64,000 nucleotides of DNA, taken from JAIVJM01 sp963816985. GTDB lineage: Bacteria; Acidobacteriota; Blastocatellia; Pyrinomonadales; Pyrinomonadaceae. A model generated the notes under the pieces. The model saw nothing but the letters and a program-made list of their open reading frames with translations. It ran no database searches and was not told the origin of the DNA. Each line of letters opens with the position of its first letter. Position 1 is the first letter of the stretch. The position numbers and the translations under genes were made by a program. The stretch is taken from assembly GCA_963816985.1 (NCBI GenBank), contig CAWFMF010000004.1:4216001-4280000 (forward strand). The letters are read 5' to 3'. Positions 1 through 9,362 of this stretch are shown here, piece after piece.

Positions 1-206
1 ACACGCACGGCGGGCAGGTCAACTTGCCCGTCGTCGGACGCCCCGTCGTCCCCTCGGAGTTCGGCCAACTCTACGCACAAGGGCATATCGAGCAAGGCGG
101 TCGCCACCTGTTTGTGACTTCAGGCGTCGGCACGAGCATCATCCCCGTGCGTTTCCGCGTCCCGCCGGAAGTCGTCGTCCTCACTTTTGACACCCGCGCG
201 GAATGA
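1..206 (+). CDS. Metallophosphoesterase, C-terminal fragment (5' end outside window)
   Basis: The frame is open from the window edge and reads THGGQV near the start, then about 60 residues to a TGA. The (GH)THGGQ motif is the last metal-binding block of calcineurin-like metallophosphoesterases of the YkuE/YaeI type, whose C-terminus typically ends in a short strand run like the SGVGTSIIPVRFRVPPE seen here. Those enzymes are membrane-associated phosphohydrolases. Only the tail is visible, so the substrate cannot be judged. The monooxygenase gene starts 13 bases downstream on the same strand, suggesting co-transcription. Confidence 0.8.
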   Translation, partial: THGGQVNLPVVGRPVVPSEFGQLYAQGHIEQGGRHLFVTSGVGTSIIPVRFRVPPEVVVLTFDTRAE

Positions 207-218
207 GGCCCGAACCAC

Positions 219-1481
219 GTGTCCCACAGCACAGACGTTGAAGCGGAGCCGCGAGTCGAGAAGGAAGAATTACCTGAAGTTAGACAGACGACCGTCTGCG
301 TCGTCGGCGGAGGGCCGGGCGGCGTCGTCCTCTCGCTCCTGCTCGCTAGTAAAGGCATCGCGGTCGAACTCCTCGAAGCGCACGAAGACTTCGACCGAGA
401 CTTTCGCGGCGACACGATTCACCCGTCCGTGATGGAGTTGCTCGACGAACTCGGACTCGCCGAACGTCTCCTGACTTTACGCCACACGAAACTCCACACC
501 GGCACGTTTATGACGCCCGGCGGCCCCGTCACCCTCATTGACTTCCGCCGCCTCAAGACGCGCTTTCCCTACATCACCATGCTCCCGCAGAAGGATTTTC
601 TCGAATTCCTCGTCGCGGAGGCGAAGCGTTACGAGAGCTTTCGCCTGACGATGGACGCGCGCGTCGAAGAGTTAGTCCGTGAGGGCGGAGAGGTGCGCGG
701 CGTGCGTTACGAGTCGGACGACGGGCGCACGCACGAAGTCCGCGCCACTCTCACGGTCGGGGCCGACGGTCGCTCGTCGCGCGTCCGACACCTCGCAGGG
801 TTTGAGCCCGTCAAGACCTCGCCGCCGATGGACGTGCTCTGGTTTCGACTCCCGCGTCGCGAAGGCGACCCCGAAGGCGCGCTCGGACAATTCGGCGGCG
901 GGGGCGGCGTCGTCATGCTCGACCGGCTCGAAGAGTGGCAGGTCGGCTACCTCATCCTCAAGGGCAGCTACCGCCAAGTGCGCGACGCCGGGCTCGAAGC
1001 CCTCAGGCAAAAGCTCTCCGACATCATGCCGATGCTCGCCGACCGCGTGGAACACCTCAAGGAGTGGAAGCAGGTGGCGATGCTCTCGGTCGAGTCGAGC
1101 CGCGTCCCGCGCTGGTACGAGCCGGGCCTCCTTCTCATCGGCGACGCCGCGCACGTCATGTCGCCCGTCGGCGGCGTCGGCATCAACTACGCGGTGCAGG
1201 ATTCGGTCGTCGCCGCCAACGTCCTCACCGAGCCGCTCCTTAAAGGCGAATTGAAGACCGAGCACCTCGCCGAAGTCCAACGCCAACGCGAGTGGCCGAC
1301 GAAGGTCATTCAGTTTATCCAGACGCAGATGCAGAACCGCGTCGTCGCCGCCGCCCTCAAGCCGGGCCAGCAGTTCAACCTCCCGCCCTTCGTCCGCCTC
1401 CTGCTCAAAATCCCTTACCTCCGAGACCTGCCCGCGCGCACCATCGCCTTCGGCGTCCGTCCCGTCCACGTCAAGAGATAA
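219..1481 (+). CDS. FAD-dependent monooxygenase (PHBH/UbiH-like family)
   Basis: A 420-residue flavoprotein starting at GTG. An N-terminal Rossmann motif GGGPGG (residues 30-35) binds the ADP part of FAD. The second FAD motif GDAAHVMSPVGGVGIN lies near residue 310. Together these place it in the class A flavin monooxygenases, which hydroxylate aromatic or polyketide-like substrates using NAD(P)H and O2. A DG motif (VGADGRSSRVR) is also visible. There is a short N-terminal extension of about 23 residues before the first strand, and no membrane segment or signal peptide. Substrate is unknown; neighbours give no pathway clue. An FAD-dependent halogenase or geranylgeranyl reductase-like role is less likely but not excluded. 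Confidence 0.88.
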   Translation: MSHSTDVEAEPRVEKEELPEVRQTTVCVVGGGPGGVVLSLLLASKGIAVELLEAHEDFDRDFRGDTIHPSVMELLDELGLAERLLTLRHTKLHTGTFMTPGGPVTLIDFRRLKTRFPYITMLPQKDFLEFLVAEAKRYESFRLTMDARVEELVREGGEVRGVRYESDDGRTHEVRATLTVGADGRSSRVRHLAGFEPVKTSPPMDVLWFRLPRREGDPEGALGQFGGGGGVVMLDRLEEWQVGYLILKGSYRQVRDAGLEALRQKLSDIMPMLADRVEHLKEWKQVAMLSVESSRVPRWYEPGLLLIGDAAHVMSPVGGVGINYAVQDSVVAANVLTEPLLKGELKTEHLAEVQRQREWPTKVIQFIQTQMQNRVVAAALKPGQQFNLPPFVRLLLKIPYLRDLPARTIAFGVRPVHVKR

Positions 1482-1483
1482 GT

Positions 1484-1573
1484 CAGAACCGCCTGCGGTA
1501 GCGGGCGGGTCTTGTTTCGGCGTGCGGGTCTCGTCCGGTCAGCACACCCGCTCGCTACCGCTCGCGGCTCTGA
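1484..1573. repeat. Palindromic intergenic repeat, family F copy 1
   Basis: Imperfect inverted repeat just after the monooxygenase stop. The left arm starts CAGAACCGCCTGCGGTAGCG and the right arm ends GCTACCGCTCGCGGCTCTG. A related palindrome sits at 49006-49070 after ftsH; the shared core is CGAGCGGTAGCGAGCGGG. Its position between two convergent transcription units (monooxygenase rightward, histidine kinase leftward) is compatible with a bidirectional terminator role, which is inference. Confidence 0.7.
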
Positions 1574-1580
1574 CTCTTTT

Positions 1581-1714
1581 TTAAGAGAGCACGTCAATGA
1601 CCTTCGACACGTCGCGCAGTTCGGTGACGCGGACGAAGACGCTCGCGGCGCGGAGGGTGAGATTACGTCGTCGAGTCGCGTGACGACATCATCAATGGTT
1701 CGCGTGTCGCTCAT
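1581..1714 (-). pseudogene. Small ORF coupled to the histidine kinase, disrupted by a frameshift
   Basis: On the minus strand an ATG overlaps the kinase TGA as ATGA. It reads MSDTRTIDDVVTRLDDV, then loses frame. The neighbouring frame continues as NLTLRAASVFVRVTELRDVS up to a TAA at 1581. The summed span is 134 bases, one short of 45 codons, so a single missing base restores a protein of about 44 residues. The product is not recognised. Overlap with the kinase stop suggests translational coupling. The frame break may be a sequence error. Confidence 0.45.
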
Positions 1715-3183
1715 GGCTTCGACTCCGTTTCGCCGTCTTCGCTTAAGGCCGGGAGGCGGACGGTGAAGACGGCCCCGCCCGCTTGCGAGTTGGAGGCCGA
1801 GAGCGTGCCGCCGTGATCCGTGACGACGCGGTGCGCGAGCGCGAGGCCGACGCCGTGGCCTTTGGACTTGGTGGTGAAGAAGGGGATGAAGACGCGCTGC
1901 AAGTCCGACTCGTTGATGCCGTTGCCGCTGTCCGCGACCTCGACGCGCGCCCACTCGAAGCCTTCCGCGTCGCGCTCGCGCGCGGCACGGACGTTGACGC
2001 GCCGCTCCACGCTCTCGTCCGTGATGGCCTCCGCCGCGTTGCGCAAAAGATTCAAGACGGCCTGCCTGAGCATCCGCTCGTCGGCGCGGACTTCGGGGAA
2101 TTCGCCCTCGACGTTGAGCGCGACGCGGCGCTCTTCGTAGAGCGTGCGGAGTTCGGCGGCGCAGTTACGAAAGAGCGCGCCGAGGGACACGTCGCCGAGG
2201 TCGAGCGGCCCCGGACGCGCGAAGTTGAGGAACGACGTGACCATCTCGGAGAGGCTTCTGACTTCGTGCAGGAGCGCGGCGGCGGCGGCCTCGTTCGCAC
2301 CTTCGTCAAGTTTTGAATTCTGAAAAAGCTGCGCGTAACCGTGGAGCGTGGCGAGCGCGTTCTTAAATTCGTGCGCGAGCCCGGCGGACATCTCTCCTAA
2401 GCTCTCAAGGTTCTTCTTGCGCGCGACGGCCTCTCGGAGCTGCGCGACCTCGGTGATGTCGGAGAGCATGCAGAGCACGCCGCGCGCGCCCTCTTGCGGC
2501 TTGGGGTCAACCGGCGCGACCGTCACGCCGAGGCGGCGCGTGCGCCCGCCCGCGCCTTCAGCCGTCACCTCTTCGCGCCTGAAGAGTTCGCCCGTGCGCA
2601 GGCATCTCTCGACCAGCCCGGCGAGTTCGGGCGCGTGGCGCAGGAGTCGCTCGAAGCCCTGCCCGGCGGTCTCGCCTTCGGCTTCGAGGAGCGCGCGCGC
2701 CGGGGCGTTGATGACGGTCGCGCGGCCCTCCGCGTCGAAGGCGAGGAGGCCCGACGGAAGGCTCGCGACGACGCGCTCGCTGAACTGCTCGGCTGAGGCG
2801 GCGCGCGCCGCGGCCCTCGCGCCCAACAACTCAAGCTCACGCTGCTTGGCCCTGAGCTGCGCGACGACCTCCTGAAAAGTCTCCAGCACGAACTCGGTCT
2901 CGTCGCGTGTCTTCTCGCGCGTCGAGTTGGCGGCGACGGGCGCGCGCTCGGCTTCGTCCACGAGTTGCCGGTAAGGACGGAGCAGCCAACGCGGCAGCAG
3001 AAGGATACTCGGCACGCTCACAACGAGCGTGATGACGAAGACCGTGAAGAGCACGGGCGCGCGCGCCGCACGCGTCGCGGGCGTCAAGGCGACCAGCGTC
3101 AGCGTGAACAGGTTGGCGACGAGCAGCAGCCCGATGACCAGCGCTAACGCCAACTGCATTCGGTTTTCGGTGCGTGGGAACAT
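1711..3183 (-). CDS. Membrane sensor histidine kinase with PAS domain (NtrB-like)
   Basis: 490 residues. Two membrane helices (about 10-33 and 43-63) with a very short loop between them are followed by a charged linker, a PAS domain (about 136-245) and a transmitter module. The phospho-acceptor is H271 in AGLAHEFKN. The ATPase domain has an N box (LLRNAAEAI), a G1 box (DSGNGI) and a G2 box (GHGVGLAL), so it should be catalytically competent. Lack of a real extracytoplasmic loop suggests it senses membrane or cytosolic cues. It lies downstream of prepilin peptidase on the same strand, separated by repeat A1. No response regulator is visible next to it; a small frameshifted ORF overlaps its stop. 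Confidence 0.93.
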   Translation of the reverse strand: MFPRTENRMQLALALVIGLLLVANLFTLTLVALTPATRAARAPVLFTVFVITLVVSVPSILLLPRWLLRPYRQLVDEAERAPVAANSTREKTRDETEFVLETFQEVVAQLRAKQRELELLGARAAARAASAEQFSERVVASLPSGLLAFDAEGRATVINAPARALLEAEGETAGQGFERLLRHAPELAGLVERCLRTGELFRREEVTAEGAGGRTRRLGVTVAPVDPKPQEGARGVLCMLSDITEVAQLREAVARKKNLESLGEMSAGLAHEFKNALATLHGYAQLFQNSKLDEGANEAAAAALLHEVRSLSEMVTSFLNFARPGPLDLGDVSLGALFRNCAAELRTLYEERRVALNVEGEFPEVRADERMLRQAVLNLLRNAAEAITDESVERRVNVRAARERDAEGFEWARVEVADSGNGINESDLQRVFIPFFTTKSKGHGVGLALAHRVVTDHGGTLSASNSQAGGAVFTVRLPALSEDGETESKP

Positions 3184-3187
3184 AAGA

Positions 3188-3268
3188 GCCGTGAACCGTA
3201 AACCGTGACAGGTGACAAGAGGAAGACGGTTTCTATCTTGTCACGGTTTACCTGTCACGGTTCACGGC
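3188..3268. repeat. Palindromic intergenic repeat, family A copy 1
   Basis: Arms GCCGTGAACCGT (3188-3199) and ACGGTTCACGGC (3257-3268) enclose further copies of the core words ACCGTGACAGGTGACA and TGTCACGGTTTACC. The same words recur at 5550-5639, 10371-10487, 35305-35383 and 57159-57283, always intergenic or at gene ends. Confidence 0.85.
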
Positions 3269-3270
3269 TT

Positions 3271-4146
3271 TTAGAACTGCCCGGCGTACCACTCGACGAG
3301 GTGCGTGCCGAAGAGGAGGCTGACGAGCGCGCCGACGCCGAGGAAGATGCCGAAGGGCAGAAGGAGCTGCATGTCTCGCTCGCCGCGCCGCGCCATCAGC
3401 AGGACTCCGGCGACGGAGCCGGAGAGGACGCCGATGAAGATGGTCAGCGCCGTCAGCGGCAGGCCGAGGTACGCGCCCACCATGAACATCATCTTCACGT
3501 CGCCGAGGCCCATCGCCTCCACGCCGCGCAGACGTTTCCAGAGCCAGCCCGTCAGCCACAGGAATCCGCCGCCGAAGAGCGCGCCCGCGACCGCGTTGAT
3601 GAGCGACGCGAGCCAAGGCTTGTCGCAGCCGATGGTGGCGCAGAGAAACCCGACGCCGTAGAGGTTCGGTATCAACAGCCGCGCGACGAGCGCGAGCGCC
3701 GCGCCGGGGTATGTGATGGCGTTCGGCAGAATCATGTGCTCGGCGTCAATGAAGACGAGCGAGATGATGGCGGCGACGAAGAGGAGGTCGAAGGGCAGGG
3801 CCAGAGTCAGGCCGGAGCGCAGCCAGAACGTCAAAGCGAAGAGGATGGCCGTCAGCGCCTCGACCGCCGGGTAACGCGCCGAGATGGGCGCGCGGCAGCC
3901 TCGGCAGCGTCCGCGCAGCACGAGCCAACTCACTACGGGGATGTTGTCGTAAGGCCGGATGGCCGTCCCGCATTGCGGGCAACGCGAGTGCGGGAAGACG
4001 ATTGATTCTTCGAGCGGGACGCGATGGATGACGACGTTCAGGAAGCTCCCGATGACCGCGCCGACCGCCGTCACGAACAGGAGGAGGAAGACGAAAGGCA
4101 ACCCGGTCGTCTCGTCAGGAGCCAGTAAATCAGGGAGAATAGTCAT
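3271..4146 (-). CDS. pilD: Type IV prepilin peptidase / N-methyltransferase (A24 family)
   Basis: 291 residues from ATG at 4146. The N-terminal domain has two CxxC pairs (CPQCG and CRGCR) typical of the zinc-binding, N-methylating part of PilD/PulO. The catalytic aspartates are in FIDAEHMILPN and GLGDVK, the aspartyl protease motifs of family A24. About eight hydrophobic segments indicate an inner-membrane enzyme. It cleaves the short leader of type IV pilins or type II secretion pseudopilins and methylates the new N-terminus. No pilin genes are nearby. The open frame extends upstream to 4221, but that part (QRQACRPGSKESQSSRHH) is not peptidase-like. Confidence 0.93.
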   Translation of the reverse strand: MTILPDLLAPDETTGLPFVFLLLFVTAVGAVIGSFLNVVIHRVPLEESIVFPHSRCPQCGTAIRPYDNIPVVSWLVLRGRCRGCRAPISARYPAVEALTAILFALTFWLRSGLTLALPFDLLFVAAIISLVFIDAEHMILPNAITYPGAALALVARLLIPNLYGVGFLCATIGCDKPWLASLINAVAGALFGGGFLWLTGWLWKRLRGVEAMGLGDVKMMFMVGAYLGLPLTALTIFIGVLSGSVAGVLLMARRGERDMQLLLPFGIFLGVGALVSLLFGTHLVEWYAGQF

Positions 4147-4290
4147 CAAATGGTGTCGGGAAGATTGAGATTCTTTCGAGCCGGGGCGGCATGCTTGACG
4201 CTGTAGCCGCCCTTTACGCATATTAAAGCTTTACGTCTCTTTGCGAAAGACCCTGGGGCGGGAGAGAACGAGCCGGAGGGAGTTGGGCAG

Positions 4291-5550
4291 TTGAATTCAC
4301 GCAAACCGATCTACGCTTTATTATTCGTCGGCATTTTCGTCCTCCTCGCGCTGACCTTCACACCTTACGCGCTGGTTTCGCGCGCGCGCCGGGCCGTGGC
4401 GGCGGTCATCGCGCCCGCGCCGGACAACTCCGCGCTCGAAGACTTGAAGCGCGCGCAGCCGACGCCGCCGCCCTTCGACGTGGTGGGCTGGTACGCCGAG
4501 CGCGGCGAAGACCCCTCGCGGCACGGCGTCCTCATCGAGTCGCTCGACGCCCGTCAGACCTTCGCTTCGCACAACGCCGACCAGACTTTCAACCCCGCTT
4601 CGCTCGTCAAGCTCACGACGACGCTCGCCGCGCTCCGCAAGCTCGGCAAGGATTACCGCTTCGAGACGCGCGTCTTCGTCGAGGGCACGGCGGACAAGTC
4701 GGGAGTCCTCAAGGGCCGTCTCGTCGTCGCGGGCGGCGACCCGACCTTCGGCGACGTGGCCGCCGCGCTCATCGGTAAGAAGCTCGAAGAGCGCGGCATC
4801 AAGAAAGTCCCCGAAGAGATCGCCGTCACTTCCGACTTCAGCTACAACTACAGCGAGCAGCCGGACGACTCGGCCTCGCGTCTGGCGAAGATGCTGAAGC
4901 TCACGCCGAAGACCGTGGGCGTGACCGAGAGCCCGCAGGGCGCTCCCGCCTTCGTCCTCCACTCGTACCCTCTGCGCGACATCCTGCTCTACATGAACGC
5001 GCATTCGAGCAACTTCGTGGCCGAGCGTCTGGGCGCGCTCGTCGGCGGGCCGGAAGGGATACGACAATTCCTCGTCAACGAGGTGCGCCTCTCGCCCGAA
5101 CAGGTCTCTCTTTCGACCGCTTCCGGGCTCGAAGTCAACCGGCTGACGCCGCGCGGTCTGGTCGCCGTCATCCGCGCGCTCGACGAAGAGGCGGGCCGTC
5201 AGGGCTTGAAGCTCGAAGACATCATGGCCGTGGCGAGCGACGACCGGGGCACTCTCCGGCGGAGGCTCGTCGGCACGCCGCTCGAAAGCGCGGTCATCGG
5301 CAAGACCGGGACGCTCGTCCACGACGACGGAGGGATGTCGAGCCTCGGCGGCATCGTCCACACGCAGAAGGCGGGCAAGGTCTGCTTCGTCATGCTCAGT
5401 CAGGGCTCCGGCGTCGCCGAGAGTAAAGCCATGACCGACCAACTACTGGTCCAGGTCATCCTCAGCAAAGACCTCCCCGCACCCATCCCCAAGCCCGACA
5501 AGCCCCGCTCCATGCTCGAACGCTCGGAACTCATCGTCGAAGACAAGTAA
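4291..5550 (+). CDS. dacB: D-alanyl-D-alanine carboxypeptidase / PBP4-type (peptidase S13)
   Basis: 419 residues from TTG, with a GGAGGG ribosome-binding site upstream. A membrane anchor or uncleaved signal (residues 7-30) precedes the catalytic domain. The three penicillin-binding motifs are present: SLVK (serine 104), HSSN (SxN) and KTG in IGKTGTL. The family trims or cross-links peptidoglycan peptides in the periplasm. It seems to lack part of the large insert of E. coli PBP4, so the enzyme is compact. It is divergent from pilD, with 144 bases between starts. The stop codon abuts repeat A2. Confidence 0.88.
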   Translation: MNSRKPIYALLFVGIFVLLALTFTPYALVSRARRAVAAVIAPAPDNSALEDLKRAQPTPPPFDVVGWYAERGEDPSRHGVLIESLDARQTFASHNADQTFNPASLVKLTTTLAALRKLGKDYRFETRVFVEGTADKSGVLKGRLVVAGGDPTFGDVAAALIGKKLEERGIKKVPEEIAVTSDFSYNYSEQPDDSASRLAKMLKLTPKTVGVTESPQGAPAFVLHSYPLRDILLYMNAHSSNFVAERLGALVGGPEGIRQFLVNEVRLSPEQVSLSTASGLEVNRLTPRGLVAVIRALDEEAGRQGLKLEDIMAVASDDRGTLRRRLVGTPLESAVIGKTGTLVHDDGGMSSLGGIVHTQKAGKVCFVMLSQGSGVAESKAMTDQLLVQVILSKDLPAPIPKPDKPRSMLERSELIVEDK

Positions 5551-5639
5551 AAAGCCGTCAACCGTAAACCGTGACAGGTGACAGGAAAGAGCAAGTGATT
5601 TCTCTTGTCACCTGTCACGGTTTACGGTTGACGGCTTTT
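5550..5639. repeat. Palindromic intergenic repeat, family A copy 2 (34-bp perfect arms)
   Basis: 5550-5583 is a perfect inverted match of 5606-5639; the arms begin AAAAGCCGTCAACCGTAAAC and end in the complementary T-rich tail. It lies between convergent genes, so an RNA hairpin followed by T residues would form on either strand, as in a bidirectional terminator. It also supplies the last codons and stop (QKSRQP then TAA) of the leftward glycosyltransferase. Confidence 0.9.
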
Positions 5640-6389
5640 CTGCATTTCCCACAGCAGGAGGTGCTTGAGGAAGGCGTGGTGCGCGGCGAAGCGGGCGATG
5701 GCGAGACCGGCGAGGCCGTCGCGGAAGCCGCCCTTGAGGACGAAGCTGCGGAGGAAGGCCGAGGGCGCGGCGGCGGCGATGGAGAGCGTTGAGGTTCGTT
5801 TCCCGGCCTCGAACATCTTCCGCGCGGAGAGCGGGGCGTAACGCTCGCCGATCATTTGGTGGTGGTGCGCGGCGTCGCGGACGCTGTAGTGGAGGATGTC
5901 GTTGCGGAGAGTCTCGACGCGCGCGCCCGTCTGCATCTTGACGGACTCGTGGACGTGCGCGCCCTCCCAACGCCCGCGCGCGCGACGGTAGAAGCGAAGC
6001 TGATGGTCCGGATACCAACCGCCGCCGCGTATCCAACGGCCCATGTAGAAGGAGCGGCGCGGGACGCGGTAGCCGTCGGCGAGTCGCTCTTCGGGCGACT
6101 GTTTGAGGCTCAGGATTTCTTCGCGCAGTTCGTCGGAGACGCGCTCGTCGGCGTCGAGGCTGAAAATCCAATCGTGCGTGGCGGCCTCGGCGGCGAACTG
6201 CTTCTGCGCGGCGAAGCCCGGCCACGCGCGCTCGATGACGCGCGCCCCGCACTCGCGCGCGACCTCGCGCGTCGCGTCCGTTGATTCGGAGTCCACCACC
6301 AGCACCTCGTCCGCCCACGCGACCGACTCGCACGCCGCGCGGACATTTTCCGCCTCGTTGAAGGTGATGATGGTGGCCGTGATTTTCAA
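5622..6389 (-). CDS. Family 2 glycosyltransferase (WaaE/KdtX-like LPS core type)
   Basis: 255 residues with a GT2 fold. The N-terminus has TIITFNEAENV (nucleotide-sugar binding strand), then LVVDSESTDAT and the catalytic metal-binding DxD-like motif SLDADERVSDEL. The pattern NEAENVRAACESVAWADEVLVVD is characteristic of the LPS core glucosyltransferase group typified by WaaE/KdtX, which works at the inner face of the cytoplasmic membrane. A weakly hydrophobic C-terminal stretch may associate with the membrane. The final residues and stop fall inside repeat A2, so the repeat has become part of the gene. Acceptor is unknown. Confidence 0.88.
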   Translation of the reverse strand: MKITATIITFNEAENVRAACESVAWADEVLVVDSESTDATREVARECGARVIERAWPGFAAQKQFAAEAATHDWIFSLDADERVSDELREEILSLKQSPEERLADGYRVPRRSFYMGRWIRGGGWYPDHQLRFYRRARGRWEGAHVHESVKMQTGARVETLRNDILHYSVRDAAHHHQMIGERYAPLSARKMFEAGKRTSTLSIAAAAPSAFLRSFVLKGGFRDGLAGLAIARFAAHHAFLKHLLLWEMQKSRQP

Positions 6390-6525
6390 GTGTGTCTCGC
6401 CGAGAGGGGTCTAAAAGCCGACGCGATTGAGGATAACAAAAGTCGTCCCCAATCGCGTCTTTTTGCGGCCAGCAATTTTAATTTCAAATCCCAAAACTGA
6501 AATCTGAAATCTGAAGCCCGAAGGG

Positions 6526-8816
6526 TCAGTCGCGGAAACTCGTCTCGACGGGCGTCTCGACGATGACGTTGTTGGCGCGGAGCGTCGTCGAGGTCGCGCG
6601 CTGGAGGTCGGCGAGCGCCTTGTTGTAGTCGGTCTCGGCGCGAAGCTCCTGATTGCGCGCGTTGACGAGCGCGTTCTCGCGCTGGAAGAGGATGAACGTC
6701 GTCGAGCGTCCGACCTGATAGAGACGGCGCTCGCCCGCGAGTTGCTCCTCGGCGCTCGCGCGCGCCTGACGGGCCGAGATGACGCGGCGGCGCGAGGTCT
6801 CGACGACCTGCACGGCGTTGCGGACTTCGACCTCGATGACCTGATCCTGCGAGCGCGTCTGCGCCGCGAGTTGGTCGCGCTGGATGCGCGCGGTCGTCAG
6901 GTTCGCCTCAGCGCGGCGGTTGCGGAAGGGGACTTCAATCGCCAAGCCGACGACGATGTTGCGCGTGTCGAAGCTGAAGAGGTTGCCGAGAGTCTTGCCG
7001 TAGCCGCCGATGAACTGCGGCGGGACGGTTCCGGTCTGCGGCGTGACGGTCGGCACGGTGACGGGGCTCCCGCGCAGGATGTTGATCTGGTTCAAGAGGA
7101 ACGCGTCCGGGTCAAAGTTGATGGAGGCCGGGTCAGTGTCAATGAGCGGCACGGGGTCGGTCGAGGTGACGTTGCGTGTGCCCGCGAGGCCCGTGGTCGA
7201 GAGCGTGCCGGTCAAATCAATGCGCGGCTTCGTCTGGTTCTTGAAGTACTGGATGTCTATGTCGCTGATCTCCTCTTGGAGTTTGAGGCGGCGCAACTCC
7301 TGCCGGTTGGTGCGCGCCTCCTTGAGCGCGGCTTCGAGGCTGACGGGCGTGTCGTCGTCGAACGTCGGGTTGTCGGTCGGCATGAGGATGCGCGTCCATT
7401 CCGGCGCGAGCGGGTCTTTGAGCATCAGGTTCTTGAGGGTGTTCTCGGCGAGCGTCACGCCCTGCGTCGCCAGCAGGAGCGCCGACTCGCGGTTCGAGAG
7501 TTCGGTCTGAATCTCGGCGCGTTCGAGCGGCGCGACCGCGCCCGCCGCGACGCTCGCCTCGGTGCGGCGGAAGTTCTCGCGCGCGAGGTTGAGGTTGGCG
7601 GTCTGGTTCTGCTCGTCGCGCAAGGCGAAGACCAAATCCCAGTAGGCGCGCTGGACGCGCGAGATGACATCAATGGTGCTGCGGCGGAAGTCCGCATCCG
7701 ACTGTTCGAGCCGCTTACGCTGGATGCGTATCTGCTGGCGGTTGAAGTCAATCGAGCGGTTGCGCCAGAGCGGCTGCGTGAAGGTGATGCCCTGATTCGC
7801 CGAGTAGAAGGGGTTGAGCGTCACGTTGTTCGCCGTCGTCTTCTCGCGCGTGTTGTTGAAGAAGTAGGTGTAGTTGCCGCCGCCCTTGCCGAAGTACTTC
7901 GTGACGGAGGCGTTGTTGTTGATGTCGGTCGTGGCGACGTTGCCCGAATTGTTCGCGCCGCCGAAGATGTTGGTGACGGGGCGGACGGAGTTGTTGATTT
8001 CGGGCGTGTAACTCAGAACGGGGTCGAAGACGCCGTTGAGCGAGTTGAGCTGCGACTCAGCGAGGCGCACGTCGCCGCGCGCCACTTCGATCTCGTTGTT
8101 GTTTTCGAGCGCGCGGCGGATGGCCTCGTTGAGCGAGAGCACGAGCGGGTCGGCGGTGCTCACGCCGACGCGCGAGAGCGAAGGCAGCGGCGGGACGGGG
8201 CGGGGCTGGACGGCGGGGAAGTCCGGCTCCGGGACATCCTGCACGGCGGGCAGTTCGACGGTCGGCGTCTCGGTGGCCGGGACTTCGGTCGTCGGCGTCG
8301 CCGTAGTAACGGGCGTCTGCGAGGGCAGGGGCGTCGTGCGCGGCTCTCGCGGGGGTTCGCTCACGCTCGGCGGGGTCTGCGGCGAAGGCCGCTGCGTGCC
8401 CGGAGGCGCGGTCGGGTCTTGCGGGTTGTTGGGGCGCGCGGTCTGCGGGACGGTCTGCCGCTGCTCGGTGCCGGGCGGGCGCGTCGCGTCGCGCTGCGCG
8501 GGCGTCTGCGCGGGCGGCGTTTGAGTCTGCGTCTGCGTCTCAGCCGTCAGGACAAGGAAGGGCTCGCCGGTCTTTCTGAAGGGCGACTTGGGGGTCGTCT
8601 TCTCGACCTGCGCGCTCTCGGCTGTGGGCTGCGCGTGGCGGTCGCGCGCTTCGCCGTCCGGGCCTTCGCGCGCGCATTGCCGTTGCGTGAAGCCTTCGAA
8701 TTATTCCCGAAAGCGGACACCGTATTCCCAAAAACGAAAACGGCTGAGAGGCCCGTGACGGCGAGAATGTTCGTACTCTTTTTGATGACAGCCGAAAACC
8801 GGCGCGGTGTAAGCAT
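6526..8816 (-). CDS. TolC-family outer membrane efflux protein, apparently frameshifted near its N-terminus
   Basis: The long frame (ending at 6526) encodes a TolC/OEP protein: two long coiled-coil repeats rich in Q, N, R and E, with typical motifs such as LSLNEAIRRALENNNEIEVA and RVQRAYWDLVFALRDEQNQ. The N-terminal part is a Pro/Thr/Gln-rich linker. That frame has no signal peptide. A different minus frame, starting with ATG at 8816 and a good AAGGAAG site, encodes one (MLTPRRFSAVIKKSTNILAV, ending near VSAFG). The two join if two bases are removed in the GC run at 8667-8675; the downstream frame meets a stop just above that run. It probably forms the outer-membrane channel of an efflux or secretion system. 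No inner-membrane partners are adjacent. Confidence 0.85.
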
Positions 8817-9046
8817 TTTCTCTTCCTTGATAGTCGAATCGGCGAGTCGAGGCGTCGGCGGCCTTGGTCGTCCTCGCGGGCGAACTTAAAGCTCTGTGAT
8901 TCGGGGTTGCAAACGGTGCGCCGCGGCGCGTCTATCGCCTTCAAACCAAAGGGGCGCGGGTCAGTCGGTACTACGTCACCCCCGCGCGGTGAGTTTCAAA
9001 AACATACATAACGCACCCGCCGTTTACCTCTCGACACGGGCGATGA

Positions 9047-9144
9047 CTGTAGGGGCAGGGCAAGTCCGCGGCCCGTCGGCCCGAAGACATACAACTTGAT
9101 TTGTAAAGAGAGTCGGCGGGCAGGGACAAGCCCTGCCCCTACAG
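9047..9144. repeat. Palindromic intergenic repeat, family B copy 1
   Basis: Arms CTGTAGGGGCAGGGC (9047-9061) and GCCCTGCCCCTACAG (9130-9144) bracket about 68 bases. Two tighter copies sit at 17110-17206 and 19495-19565. The rest of the 8817-9362 gap holds only the gap promoter and leader. Confidence 0.85.
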
Positions 9145-9179
9145 TTTTGCAATGTGTTTCAAGCTCTCGGACAGGCGGC

Positions 9180-9207
9180 TTGACAGTGCGCGCGCGCGGG
9201 CAGTATC
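9180..9207 (+). promoter_or_regulatory. Sigma-70-type promoter for gap
   Basis: TTGACA (9180-9185), a 16-base spacer and TATCTT (9202-9207). Transcription would start near 9214, leaving a leader of about 150 bases before gap, with a strong GAGGAGG ribosome-binding site at 9347-9353. Confidence 0.65.
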
Positions 9208-9362
9208 TTGCTTTTCTTTAAGCAAGTTACCATAACACCGAGAGTGTACGCGCGCGTCCCTTCGTCGGAGAGAGTTGCCGCCCGGCGGCGGCCCCTTCGA
9301 GACCTTCTCCGCACACTGGGACGCCCCTCTGCAATCAACCCGCGTCGAGGAGGCTTCATCGA

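Noticed and set aside
6742..8889. 715-codon open frame on the plus strand opposite the TolC-type gene
   Set aside because: Arg/Asp/Val-rich translation with no domains; the minus strand encodes a clear TolC family protein.
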